The notes under the pieces: generated by a model | Seen by the model: the letters and a program-made list of their open reading frames with translations, nothing else | What the model was told of the DNA's origin: nothing | Database searches by the model: none | Translations under genes and position numbers: made by a program | Origin: JBCCFC01 sp965213595 | Lineage (GTDB): Bacteria; Chloroflexota; Anaerolineae; Caldilineales; Caldilineaceae | Length of the DNA stretch: 64,000 nt | Direction of reading: 5' to 3' | NCBI GenBank assembly: GCA_965213595.1 | Contig: CBDBZO010000002.1 | Span: 930,001-994,000 of the forward strand | In this document: positions 52,318 to 60,344 of the stretch, piece by piece | How positions within the stretch are numbered: the first letter of the stretch is position 1 | How the letters are laid out: each line of letters begins with the position of its first letter

Positions 52318-53259
52318 ATGAGCCAAGAAACCTTAACCAAGCCGCTCGTGACGCCACGAGCCAGGCCAAAGAAAAAGTGGACGCTGCTCTCCGGCGATGC
52401 GCGGCTGGGCTGGCTGCTGGTGACGCCGGCGCTGCTGATCGTGCTGGGCATGGTGGGCTATCCCTTCCTCGAGGCGATCCGCATCAGCTTTACCGACCGC
52501 ATGATCGGGCGCGGGCCGGGCGAATTTGTGGGGCTGGCGAACTACCGCTACATCATCCAGTGGCCGCAGTTTACCGAAATGGTGGTGCGCACGGTGGCCT
52601 TTACCATCGCCGCGGTCTTTCTCAAAACGGTGGTCGGGCTCGTTCTGGCGACGTCGCTCAACCAGGAATTTCGCGGGCGCAACCTGCTGCGCGGCGTCTT
52701 TATGCTGCCCTGGATTTTGCCGACGTACATCATCGTGCTCGTCTGGCGCTGGATTTTTGACGGGCAGACGGGCGTCGTCAACCAGATTCTGATGAGCTGG
52801 GGACTGATCGAGTCCAACATTCCCTTCCTGGCGCAGACGTGGACGGCCATTTCGCTGCTCATCTTCGTCCTGGTCTGGAAGGGCTACCCCTTCTACGCGC
52901 TAACTTTCTTAGCCGGGATGCAGACGATTCCGCGCGACCTCTACGAGGCGGCGGAGATGGACGGGGCGGGGCGGCTGGCGCGCTTCCGCTTCATCACCCT
53001 GCCCGGCCTGCAGCAGGTGATGGGGGTGGTGATTCTGCTCTCGACCATCTGGACGATGAACAGCCTGGAGATTCCGCTGCTGCTCACGGGCGGCGGCCCC
53101 AGCAACGACACCGAAGTCTTCCCGCTGCTGACGTACCACCTGGCGCTGCAAAACTTCCGCCTCGGTGAAGGCGCGGCGCTGCCGATTATGATGCTGCCCG
53201 TGATTGCGCTGCTGGTGCTGGGCGTGGCCAGCTACATGGACAAGGAGGCCACCGCATGA
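52318..53259 (+). CDS. Sugar ABC transporter permease (MalF/UgpA type)
   Basis: A 313-residue permease with six TM helices, RBS GGAGAAACCC before the ATG. The EAA loop is YEAAEMDGAGRLARFRFITL, which docks on the ATPase. Its stop overlaps the start of the second permease gene (ATGA). No ATPase gene is present in this cluster; CUT1 systems often share one encoded elsewhere. Paired with the binding protein it forms an oligosaccharide importer. Confidence 0.93.
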   Translation: MSQETLTKPLVTPRARPKKKWTLLSGDARLGWLLVTPALLIVLGMVGYPFLEAIRISFTDRMIGRGPGEFVGLANYRYIIQWPQFTEMVVRTVAFTIAAVFLKTVVGLVLATSLNQEFRGRNLLRGVFMLPWILPTYIIVLVWRWIFDGQTGVVNQILMSWGLIESNIPFLAQTWTAISLLIFVLVWKGYPFYALTFLAGMQTIPRDLYEAAEMDGAGRLARFRFITLPGLQQVMGVVILLSTIWTMNSLEIPLLLTGGGPSNDTEVFPLLTYHLALQNFRLGEGAALPIMMLPVIALLVLGVASYMDKEATA

Positions 53260-54101
53260 CCAACGCCATCGACCGCATCCCCGAATCCGTCTTCCGCGTG
53301 ATCTCCGCCGCCGTGATCACCCTGCTGCTGAGCATGATTATCTTTCCGCTCTACTTTATGGTGATTACCGCCTTCAAAGTCGAGCGCGAAATCTACTCCG
53401 AGCTGACGTGGGTTCCCCAAAATCCCACGCTGGAGAATTTCTACAACGTCTTCTACAACTTTGGCATTCCCCTCTACCTGCGCAACACGCTGATCGTGGC
53501 CAGCATGACGACCGTGCTGGTGGTGATCGTCTCGATCCTGGCTTCCTACGCGCTGACGCGGCTGCGCTTTCCCGGCCGCGCCGGCATGGCGCGCGGCGTG
53601 CTCTTTGTCTACCTCGTGCCCAGCTCGCTAATGCTGATTCCCATGTATCTGATCATCGTCCAGCTGGGGCTAAAGGACACATACACGGGGCTGGTGGTGG
53701 CCAACATGAGCTTTAGCGTGCCCTTCTGCACCTGGCTGCTGATGGGCTATCTGCGCAGCATCTCCGCCGAAATGGAGGAGGCGTCGCTGATCGACGGCTG
53801 CACGCGGCTGATGTCGCTCTGGTACATCGTGATTCCGCTTTCTGTGCCGGGCATCGTCACCGCCGCGATCTTCATCTTCAACAACGTCTGGAACGAATTC
53901 ATCTTCGCCCTCGTCCTGGCGCAGGACGACGCCCACAAGATGATCTCCGTCGGCCTCGCCAACTTTTACCGCGCCGACTTTTACATGGTTGGCCCCATGA
54001 TGGCGGGCTCGATCATCGCCATGCTGCCGGTCGTGATTTTGTATATTCTGGCGCAGCGCTACGTGGTGTCGGGGCTGTCGGCGGGGGCGGTGAAGGGGTA
54101 A
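53256..54101 (+). CDS. Sugar ABC transporter permease (MalG/UgpE type)
   Basis: A 281-residue permease with six TM helices, coupled to the preceding gene. The EAA loop is MEEASLIDGCTRLMSLWYIV. The end RYVVSGLSAGAVKG is the typical MalG C-terminus, which reaches into the ATPase Q-loop region. The last ~95 bases of this gene are matched by a decayed copy at 54782-54880, after the higBA module. Confidence 0.94.
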   Translation: MTNAIDRIPESVFRVISAAVITLLLSMIIFPLYFMVITAFKVEREIYSELTWVPQNPTLENFYNVFYNFGIPLYLRNTLIVASMTTVLVVIVSILASYALTRLRFPGRAGMARGVLFVYLVPSSLMLIPMYLIIVQLGLKDTYTGLVVANMSFSVPFCTWLLMGYLRSISAEMEEASLIDGCTRLMSLWYIVIPLSVPGIVTAAIFIFNNVWNEFIFALVLAQDDAHKMISVGLANFYRADFYMVGPMMAGSIIAMLPVVILYILAQRYVVSGLSAGAVKG

Positions 54102-54129
54102 AATTCATTAGCCGCTCTGATCTAGCTAG

Positions 54130-54158
54130 TTGACCACCGTAAACAAAAAGTTTACAAT
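54130..54158 (+). promoter_or_regulatory. higBA promoter (TTGACC-17-TACAAT)
   Basis: TTGACC (54130-54135) and TACAAT (54153-54158) with 17 bases between. An operator palindrome lies inside. Confidence 0.7.
54139..54155. promoter_or_regulatory. HigA operator (GTAAAC-n5-GTTTAC)
   Basis: A perfect inverted repeat in the promoter spacer, overlapping the -10. It is a natural binding site for the HTH antitoxin HigA, giving autorepression. Confidence 0.7.
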
Positions 54159-54163
54159 CTAAC

Positions 54164-54445
54164 ATGATTCGGACGTTTGCTGACCGCGAGACGGAACAAT
54201 TCTATAAAACCGGGAAATCGCGTCGTTTCCCGCCAGATATTCAGCGACGCGCGGTTATGCGACTTATCCAGTTAAACGCTGCTAGCGGGGTTTTGGACTT
54301 GCGTCTGCCTACATCAAATCGCCTAGAAGCGCTGAAACAAAATCGAAGCGGACAGTGGAGTATCCGGATCAACAAGCAATGGCGCATCTGCTTTCGCTTT
54401 GAGGACGGTGATGCATTCGATGTAGAAATCACCGATTACCACTAA
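54164..54445 (+). CDS. higB: HigB-type RelE-superfamily toxin
   Basis: A 93-residue ribosome-dependent mRNA endonuclease candidate. Family features: FADRETEQFYKTGKSRRFP at the start, then RLEALKQNRSGQWSIRINKQ and WRICFRFEDGDAFDVEITDY with the typical RelE C-terminal strands. Toxin precedes antitoxin, the usual order for higBA. It follows the promoter by few bases. The frame is intact, unlike brnT. Confidence 0.92.
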   Translation: MIRTFADRETEQFYKTGKSRRFPPDIQRRAVMRLIQLNAASGVLDLRLPTSNRLEALKQNRSGQWSIRINKQWRICFRFEDGDAFDVEITDYH

Positions 54446-54454
54446 GAGAATCAC

Positions 54455-54751
54455 ATGGTTAACAATAGACTACCGCCTATCCATCCGGGCGAGTTTTTGG
54501 CGGAAATTTTGGAGGAACTAGAAATTTCGCAGGCGGAGTTTGCTCGCGCCATCGACGTTTCCCCCATGCGCATTTCGCACATTACAAATTACACCCGCCC
54601 TGTAACAGCGGAGCTTGCGCTGCTGTTTGGGCGCGCGTTCGGGCAGTCACCACAGTACTGGCTTAACCTGCAGGCAGATTTTGACTTGAAGCAGGCCGAA
54701 GCGACGATGGGGGAACGTTTGTCGGCTATTACCGAGTTGGTTCCCGCATAG
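54455..54751 (+). CDS. higA: HigA-type XRE antitoxin
   Basis: A 98-residue helix-turn-helix antitoxin starting with the family motif PPIHPGEFLAEILEELEISQ and HTH around AEFARAIDVSPMRISHITNY. It neutralises HigB and represses the operon through the palindrome at 54139. It lies nine bases after higB. Copy B of the permease 3' end starts about 30 bases after its stop. Confidence 0.93.
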   Translation: MVNNRLPPIHPGEFLAEILEELEISQAEFARAIDVSPMRISHITNYTRPVTAELALLFGRAFGQSPQYWLNLQADFDLKQAEATMGERLSAITELVPA

Positions 54752-54781
54752 CGCATTCATTGGTATGATTCATCCTACAAC

Positions 54782-54880
54782 GGTGGACTCAATGATTGCG
54801 ATGACGCTGGTGGTGATTTTGTAAATTCGGCGCAGCGCTACGTGGTCTCCGGGCTGTCGGCGGGGGCGGTGAAGGGGTGA
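54782..54880 (+). pseudogene. Decayed second copy of the permease 3' end
   Basis: The sequence GTGGTGATTTTGTAAATTC corresponds to GTCGTGATTTTGTATATTCT of the permease, and GGCGCAGCGCTACGTGGT and CGGGGGCGGTGAAGGGGTGA are almost unchanged. It has a TAT to TAA stop and a one-base deletion, so it cannot encode the C-terminus. No start or RBS. Confidence 0.9.
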
Positions 54881-55360
54881 GGCTCGTAGTTGATAACCGT
54901 GTGAACCCCGCTTGATGCAGCTGATCAATATAAAGTGGATTGAGCTTATGCACAAGATGGGGTACGTCCATTAAAAAATGATCGAGACATTTTTGCTCGC
55001 AACTCTCTACCACTTCAAACGTCTTTACCTACAAGCAGCCAAAATTCCTCGTGCCACCCAGTGCGCGGGGTTTTTTGATCCCCAACCTTGACAAATTTAC
55101 GACTTGGAGATGCCTACTCAACCATATCGATTCTGTAAATAGAAATACAGTTTCTTCCACAAACCATGCGCGCTGCCCGCACGATAGGCGAAGCCTGGAC
55201 GTATAAAACTATGCGCCTCTCCTACAATTGACCTGCAACCCGCATTTGTTACAGATGGACAGCGTCTCGATCAACGATAATATCGTTGCCCTCGCATTGC
55301 CCCCCTCCGCTGCACGCCAACTTGACCGATTTCCCATTCCACAGAACTATCCGTTAACCC
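54881..55360. other. 480-base tract with an unidentified coding-like remnant
   Basis: On the minus strand, 55028 down to about 54889 reads EVVESCEQKCLDHFLMDVPH then LVHKLNPLYIDQLHQAGFTR, which looks like real protein text but has no start and runs into the permease copy. It is probably a truncated gene end from an older insertion. The rest is AT-richer than the surroundings, with GCGGGGTTTTTTGATCCCC near 55060 and no gene. Confidence 0.45.
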
Positions 55361-58300
55361 ATGAATCGATTCACGCCTGTTCTGCGCTTGACGCGCTTCA
55401 TCGCGCTGGCGCTGCTGACCCTCTCGCTGCTGACCCCCATGCGCTTTGCCGACCGCCTGTTGAGCCAATCGCCCACCGAGCCCGATTCGGGCAAGGTCTT
55501 CCTGCCGCTGGTCAGCGGGCGGGTTGCCACGGCCGAACCGACGCCCATTCCCCCCTCGCAGCCGGTGGCCGTGGAGGGTGTGTTGCAGTACACCCGCGGC
55601 CAAATCCGCAACGGCGACGTGCGCGAGCAGTATACGCTGACCACGATGCAGGGCGAGCTCTTTGCCGCGGACTTAACCCTGCTCGATTTTGACGAGGACG
55701 ATGGGGCGCTGCTCGACCAGTGCGTGGTCGTTACGGGGACGGTGGGGGCAGAGCGCGCGGAGCAGATCAACGCCGTTGATGGGGCGCTGGACGACGGCGA
55801 CGCCACGCTGCGCGTGCTCCGGGCCAGCGACCTCGCCCCCGGCGACGCCACCTGGCCCGGCAGCGTCGATGCAGAGGCCAATTCAGATGCTGATTCAGAC
55901 GACGCCGACGCCACTGAGCCCAGCGCCGAAGCGCGGCAGAGCCCGCCCGCCAGCGCCCCGCCCAGCGCCACACCGCTGGCCAGCGATCTCCCCGGCGGCT
56001 TTGTGCTCGATCCCGTCGTCGAGGGGCTGAACCAGGGCATCGCTTTCGATTGGTCGCCGGATGGGCGCTTGTTTGTTGCCGAGAAGAGCGGCGTGGTGCG
56101 CGTTGTCCAGGCGGGGCAGCTGCTGGATGCGCCCTTTATCGACCTGTCGGCCCAGGTCAACAGCCACCGCGACCGCGGCCTGCTTGGCCTGGCCGTGCAC
56201 CCGCAGTTCCCCGCGCAGCCCTATCTCTTTCTGCTCTTCACCTTTGATCCGCCCGAAGTGCGCGAGCAGACGGGCGCCAGCGGGCCGGATGGCCAGGGCG
56301 CGCGGGTGGCGCGTCTGCTGCGCGTCACCGCCGATGTGGACAAGGAGTACAACGCGGCGCTGGCCGGGAGCGAAGAGGTGCTGCTGGGGCGCGGCAGCAC
56401 CTACGCCAACATCGGCCAGCCCGACGTGCGCAGCGGCGCGCTTCCCTCTTGCCAAAGCGATGATGGCTTCGTGCAGGACTGCCTGCCCGCGGACGAAGAT
56501 TCGCACACGGTGGGCGCGCTGCGCTTTGGGGCGGACGGCTCGCTCTTCGTCAGCAACGGCGACGGGGCCAGCCACCGCGACGCCATCCGCTACGCCACGC
56601 GCGCCCAGGAGGTGGATAGCCTAGCCGGCAAAATTTTGCGCATCGATCCCAAGACGGGCAACGGCCTCGCCGACAACCCCTTTTTCGACGGCGATCCGGC
56701 GAGCAACCGCTCGAAGGTCTACAGCTTGGGGCTGCGCAACCCCTTTCGCTTTGCGCTGCACCCGGAAACGGGCGAGCCGGTGGTGGGCGATGTGGGCTGG
56801 AACGCGTGGGAGGAGATCAACACGGGGCGCGGCGCAAATTTTGGCTGGCCCTGCTACGAAGGCGGGCAGGCGGGCAGCGCGCGCCAGTGCACCTATGCAG
56901 CGCTGGGCCTTTGCCAAACGCTTTACGAGAGCGAGAACGCCACGCCACCCAGCTTTGCCCGCCGCCACGAACGACGCGCCAGTTCAATCGTCGCCGGTGA
57001 TTTCTACAGCGGCGAGCTCTACCCCAGCGCCTACCGCGGCACGCTCTTCTACAGCGACTTTACGCGCGGCGAAATCAACTACCTGACCTTTAGCGCGCCC
57101 AACCGCGTTGCCGCGGCGCGACCTTTCGTTCGCAACCTCTTTGGCATCGTCCAAATTTCCAGCGGCCCGGACGGCGATCTCTATCTCCTGGACATCGCCC
57201 GCGGCGCGCTGCTGCGCCTGCACTACGATCCGTCGGTGGAGGTGATTCCGCCGCTGGTGCAGATCGATGCCGCGCCGCTGTCGGGCGGTGCGCCGTTGAG
57301 CGTCGACTTTACCGCCAGCGTTGTCTTTGACGAAGCCAGCGCGCCGCTCGACTACGGCTGGACCTTTGGCGACGGCAACGCCTCCACCGTCATCAGCCCG
57401 ACGCACGTCTACACGGGCACGGGGCTCTTTACCGCCACGCTGACCATCACCGACGCCTTTGCCCTCAGCGCCAGCGACAGCTTGATGATTAGCGTGCTGG
57501 ACGCGGGCGAGCCGACGCCGGTCGCTTCGCCTCCGATCACGGGGACGCCGCCTATCACGGGGACGCCACCGGCAACGAGCGTGCCCACCCCAACAAACAC
57601 GCCCGACATCACCGTCCCGCCCACTGCGATACCCACCGCGACGCCCGTTCCCCCCACGCCGACGCCCGTGCCGCCGGACGTCAACCTGGCGCTAAACCGA
57701 CCGGTTGTCGCGTCGACGGACCGCGAGGAAGCGCCCGCCAGCAACGCCGTCGACGGCGACGCCAGCGGCGATTCGCGCTGGGCGGCGCAGGGCTTTCCCC
57801 AAACGCTCGACGTCGATTTGGGTGCGGTTTATGCGGTGGAGCGCATTGAAATCGTGCCTTACGAGAATCGCTCGTATGAGTTTACGATTGGGGTCAAAAT
57901 AGATGGTGATACAGAAGGCGATTACGTGGAGGTGGTGCAGGGGCTGAGCGACAGCGCGGGGCGCACGGCGAGCTTTGCACCCGCCAACGCGCGCTTTGTG
58001 CGCTTGACCATCACGGGCTGCCGGGCCAACTGCAGCAGCGACTGGTCCACCATCAACGAATTCCGCATCTTCGGCACGCCCACCGGCAGCACGCCACCAA
58101 CATCAACGCCCACCCCAGCGCCCACGCAGACCCCCGCGCCGCCCACTTCTGTGCCACCCACTTCTGTGCCACCCACGCCCGTCCCGCCCACGCCCGTCCC
58201 GCCCACCGCGACGCCGACGCCTGTCCCGCCGACGCCCGCTCCGCCCACGGCGACGCCAACGGAGCAACCCACCACGGAGGGGCCGCTCACCTACGCCTAC

Positions 58301-58711
58301 TATGAAGAAAACGGCGAAAATTGGGATCGCGTGCCCGACTTTGCCGCCCTGACGCCGACTGCATCGGGAAAGACGGACGCCTTTACCATTGGCGTCGCCC
58401 GGCGGGAAGACGACTACGCGTTGCGCTTCCAGGGCTGCCTTGATTTGGCGGCGTCCGGCACGTACACCTTTTACACCACGTCGGACGACGGCAGCCTGCT
58501 GTGGATCGAAGAAGAGAAGGTCGTCGATAACGATGGCACGCACGGGTCGACCACGGAACTGGGCGCGCGCGAATTGACAACGGGCACTCACGCCATCGAG
58601 GTCGGCTATTTTCAGGGCGGCGGGCGCAGCACGCTCGTTGTCGAATACGAAGGGCCAGGGATCGAGCGGCAGCCGCTGGCGGGCGACGTGCTGGTGGCGT
58701 GTGAGCCGTAG
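55361..58711 (+). CDS. Secreted GSDH-type sugar dehydrogenase with PKD, F5/8C and PA14 domains
   Basis: An 1116-residue exported protein (signal at residues 1-30). Residues about 210-620 are a PQQ-dependent glucose/sorbosone-dehydrogenase-like propeller (VNSHRDRGLLGLAVHPQF; NPFRFALHPETGEPVVGDVG). A PKD domain follows at 626-713 (YGWTFGDGNASTV). After TPT-rich linkers, an F5/8-type C (discoidin) domain lies at 773-904 (NRPVVASTDREEAPASNAVD; TINEFRIFG). A second linker leads to a PA14 domain at 973-1113 (YTFYTTSDDGSLLWIEEE). The last two domains bind carbohydrate. A PQQ-linked oxidation of sugar or a surface-binding role is likely; the redox cofactor residues were not verified. Confidence 0.9.
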   Translation: MNRFTPVLRLTRFIALALLTLSLLTPMRFADRLLSQSPTEPDSGKVFLPLVSGRVATAEPTPIPPSQPVAVEGVLQYTRGQIRNGDVREQYTLTTMQGELFAADLTLLDFDEDDGALLDQCVVVTGTVGAERAEQINAVDGALDDGDATLRVLRASDLAPGDATWPGSVDAEANSDADSDDADATEPSAEARQSPPASAPPSATPLASDLPGGFVLDPVVEGLNQGIAFDWSPDGRLFVAEKSGVVRVVQAGQLLDAPFIDLSAQVNSHRDRGLLGLAVHPQFPAQPYLFLLFTFDPPEVREQTGASGPDGQGARVARLLRVTADVDKEYNAALAGSEEVLLGRGSTYANIGQPDVRSGALPSCQSDDGFVQDCLPADEDSHTVGALRFGADGSLFVSNGDGASHRDAIRYATRAQEVDSLAGKILRIDPKTGNGLADNPFFDGDPASNRSKVYSLGLRNPFRFALHPETGEPVVGDVGWNAWEEINTGRGANFGWPCYEGGQAGSARQCTYAALGLCQTLYESENATPPSFARRHERRASSIVAGDFYSGELYPSAYRGTLFYSDFTRGEINYLTFSAPNRVAAARPFVRNLFGIVQISSGPDGDLYLLDIARGALLRLHYDPSVEVIPPLVQIDAAPLSGGAPLSVDFTASVVFDEASAPLDYGWTFGDGNASTVISPTHVYTGTGLFTATLTITDAFALSASDSLMISVLDAGEPTPVASPPITGTPPITGTPPATSVPTPTNTPDITVPPTAIPTATPVPPTPTPVPPDVNLALNRPVVASTDREEAPASNAVDGDASGDSRWAAQGFPQTLDVDLGAVYAVERIEIVPYENRSYEFTIGVKIDGDTEGDYVEVVQGLSDSAGRTASFAPANARFVRLTITGCRANCSSDWSTINEFRIFGTPTGSTPPTSTPTPAPTQTPAPPTSVPPTSVPPTPVPPTPVPPTATPTPVPPTPAPPTATPTEQPTTEGPLTYAYYEENGENWDRVPDFAALTPTASGKTDAFTIGVARREDDYALRFQGCLDLAASGTYTFYTTSDDGSLLWIEEEKVVDNDGTHGSTTELGARELTTGTHAIEVGYFQGGGRSTLVVEYEGPGIERQPLAGDVLVACEP

Positions 58712-58797
58712 CGCCAGCACCGTCTTGGGCAAAGGCAACGCACCGTAGGGGACGTTGGCTGCACCAGCGGGCTAGTGTTTCAACAATCTTGTCTTGG

Positions 58798-58974
58798 GCT
58801 ATGCCAAGGGATAGACTATACCAGAGCGGTCACGCTTCTGCCTCACCACTCCCTCGCTGTCGCTTGGTTAACGAGGCGACGGTATAGCCCCCTTCTCTCC
58901 ACGCGTGGAGAGGAGGGGGTTGGGGAAGGTGAGGCGCTGACCCCAACCGATCTGTTTGTTTCCTTGGATTGGCC
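58798..58974. mobile_element. MITE-like element D, 177 bp, inverted copy of C, TSD TTGG
   Basis: It is the same length as element C and inverted with respect to it. GCTATGCCAAGGGATAGACT starts it and ...CCTTGGATTGGCC ends it. TTGG stands on both sides (58794-58797 and 58975-58978). The inside again has CCACGCGTGG and a GGTTAACGAGGCGACGG region. Confidence 0.87.
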
Positions 58975-58981
58975 TTGGTGA

Positions 58982-59052
58982 ATATGGATACGCCATGGCG
59001 TGTCCGTACGGTGGCCGCCGCATCCGTCAAACACGGACTTTTGTGATACTTC
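58982..59052. repeat. CGCCATGGCG palindrome, copy 2
   Basis: GATACGCCATGGCGTGTCC, then the tail CCGCATCCGTCAAACACGGA, resembles 5339-5395 plus its tail. Both copies keep the ATCCGTCA tail, so the unit is longer than the hairpin. Confidence 0.75.
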
Positions 59053-59125
59053 GCCTAAATCGTCGTCTTGCCTAGCTAAATCCGTGTTATCCGTGTTATC
59101 CGTGTCCAAAAATCAAACCTGAACC

Positions 59126-60330
59126 TAGCTACCTGACACATTTTAGAAATAGGGGATGAGGCGCAAAGGGACAGGGTCAGAGTTGGATAAAAGACGTTGA
59201 ACCATGTCCCAACCAATGCGAAAAAGACTGAGGTCGCGGCGGTCAGTGCGGTCGACCAGGAAGCGCTGACCGCGCTTGACGACAGCCGAGCCAAAGGCCA
59301 GAAGCCAAACGATGAGCAGGGCCACGGCCAGGACGAGTCGCGAGAGGCGATGAGCTGCCTGCAAGCGAGTTGCTTCCAAGTCGAAGCCATTGCGTTTACA
59401 GTCGCCAAAGAGCTCTTCAATCCACATGCGACGGCTGTAGTGCAGGCGAACGAGACGCGGGTCAGTCAAATTCGTGGCGAGCAGCCAAGGCTCCTTGTAG
59501 CCAGTCTGCCAGCAGGCGAACAGATTGCAGAAGTGACCATGCGTTTTGGTTAGCAGTACCTTGGGCAGCCAGCAGCGGTCGCCGGGCTGGGCAACGAGCT
59601 GTGCGCAGGGTTGCCACTGTTCTGTTCCCGGCTGTGACCAAAGGTGGGAGCCCTTCTGACGCAGCACATAGGTCCACCGCCAGTGCTCGAGTTTGCGGAT
59701 CAACTTGACGCTGCCAAACTCGCTGTCACCCAGCACGACCACAGAGGCGTGGGCCGGAATGAGCGGCTTGAGCAGTCGCAGCAGCGCAATTTGATGACGC
59801 GCCGACGAGTGGCCGCGCGTGCCTTTGCGCCATGTCCAAATCAAGGGCAACGCTCGTCGCCGAAAGGCTAAAGCAACCATCAATAATTGATGACCGTTGC
59901 CCACCTGGCTCCCGTCGATAATAAGCCGCAGCGGCAGCCCGCTTTTCGCCGCCTGCTCCAGCAGCCTGCGCGCCACCGGTTTATACCAAAGCCGCACGTT
60001 TACAGACCGATTGTTGAGTATCCGCAGCAACCCGCGCTCTTTGCTCGTCTGCTGAGCCCAACCCGGCACTTTGCGCGCTACCTTTTTGAGGTGAACACTT
60101 CCCTCCAGGTAGAGGCCAACCAACAACTTCGCGAAGCTTTTTAGCCGCGACGCGTGCTCATCCGGCCACAACATTTGCAACTCATCTAACCATCTATGGT
60201 ACAGTTTCATCGGGAAGACCTCTCCGTTTCTGTTTCGCTTTTTGGTTTGTCACCTATAGCTTAACATATCCGGTTTGGTCTTCCTTTCTCTCTCTACAAC
60301 CTACCTCACGTAAAAGTGTCAGGTAGCTAG
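59126..60330 (-). mobile_element. IS4-family insertion sequence with inverted repeats and target duplication
   Basis: The left end TAGCTACCTGACACA and the right end (inverted) TAGCTACCTGACACTTTT form terminal inverted repeats. AACCTGAACC is repeated on both sides (59116-59125 and 60331-60340), fitting the 9-12 bp target duplication of IS4 elements. The element is about 1.2 kb with one transposase gene. Identical target duplications suggest recent insertion. It landed between the sugar-dehydrogenase gene and the MetF-type gene. Confidence 0.93.
59143..60210 (-). CDS. IS4-family DDE transposase
   Basis: A 355-residue transposase. The catalytic triad is D99 (LIIDGSQVG), D162 (VVLGDSEFGS) and E265. 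The family signature Y-x2-R-x3-E-x6-K is complete: Y258, R261, E265, K272 in HYSRRMWIEELFGDCK. The frame is intact from ATG to stop, so the element may be active. The protein is a little shorter than classical IS4 enzymes. Confidence 0.95.
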   Translation of the reverse strand: MKLYHRWLDELQMLWPDEHASRLKSFAKLLVGLYLEGSVHLKKVARKVPGWAQQTSKERGLLRILNNRSVNVRLWYKPVARRLLEQAAKSGLPLRLIIDGSQVGNGHQLLMVALAFRRRALPLIWTWRKGTRGHSSARHQIALLRLLKPLIPAHASVVVLGDSEFGSVKLIRKLEHWRWTYVLRQKGSHLWSQPGTEQWQPCAQLVAQPGDRCWLPKVLLTKTHGHFCNLFACWQTGYKEPWLLATNLTDPRLVRLHYSRRMWIEELFGDCKRNGFDLEATRLQAAHRLSRLVLAVALLIVWLLAFGSAVVKRGQRFLVDRTDRRDLSLFRIGWDMVQRLLSNSDPVPLRLIPYF

Positions 60331-60344
60331 AACCTGAACCAGTA

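Larger units (their letters stand above)
58712..59125. other. 414-base repeat tract before the IS element
   Basis: It contains the inverted MITE-like element D, the second CGCCATGGCG palindrome with its tail, and direct short repeats CGTGTTATC (59081-59102) just before the IS. No gene is visible. Confidence 0.75.
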
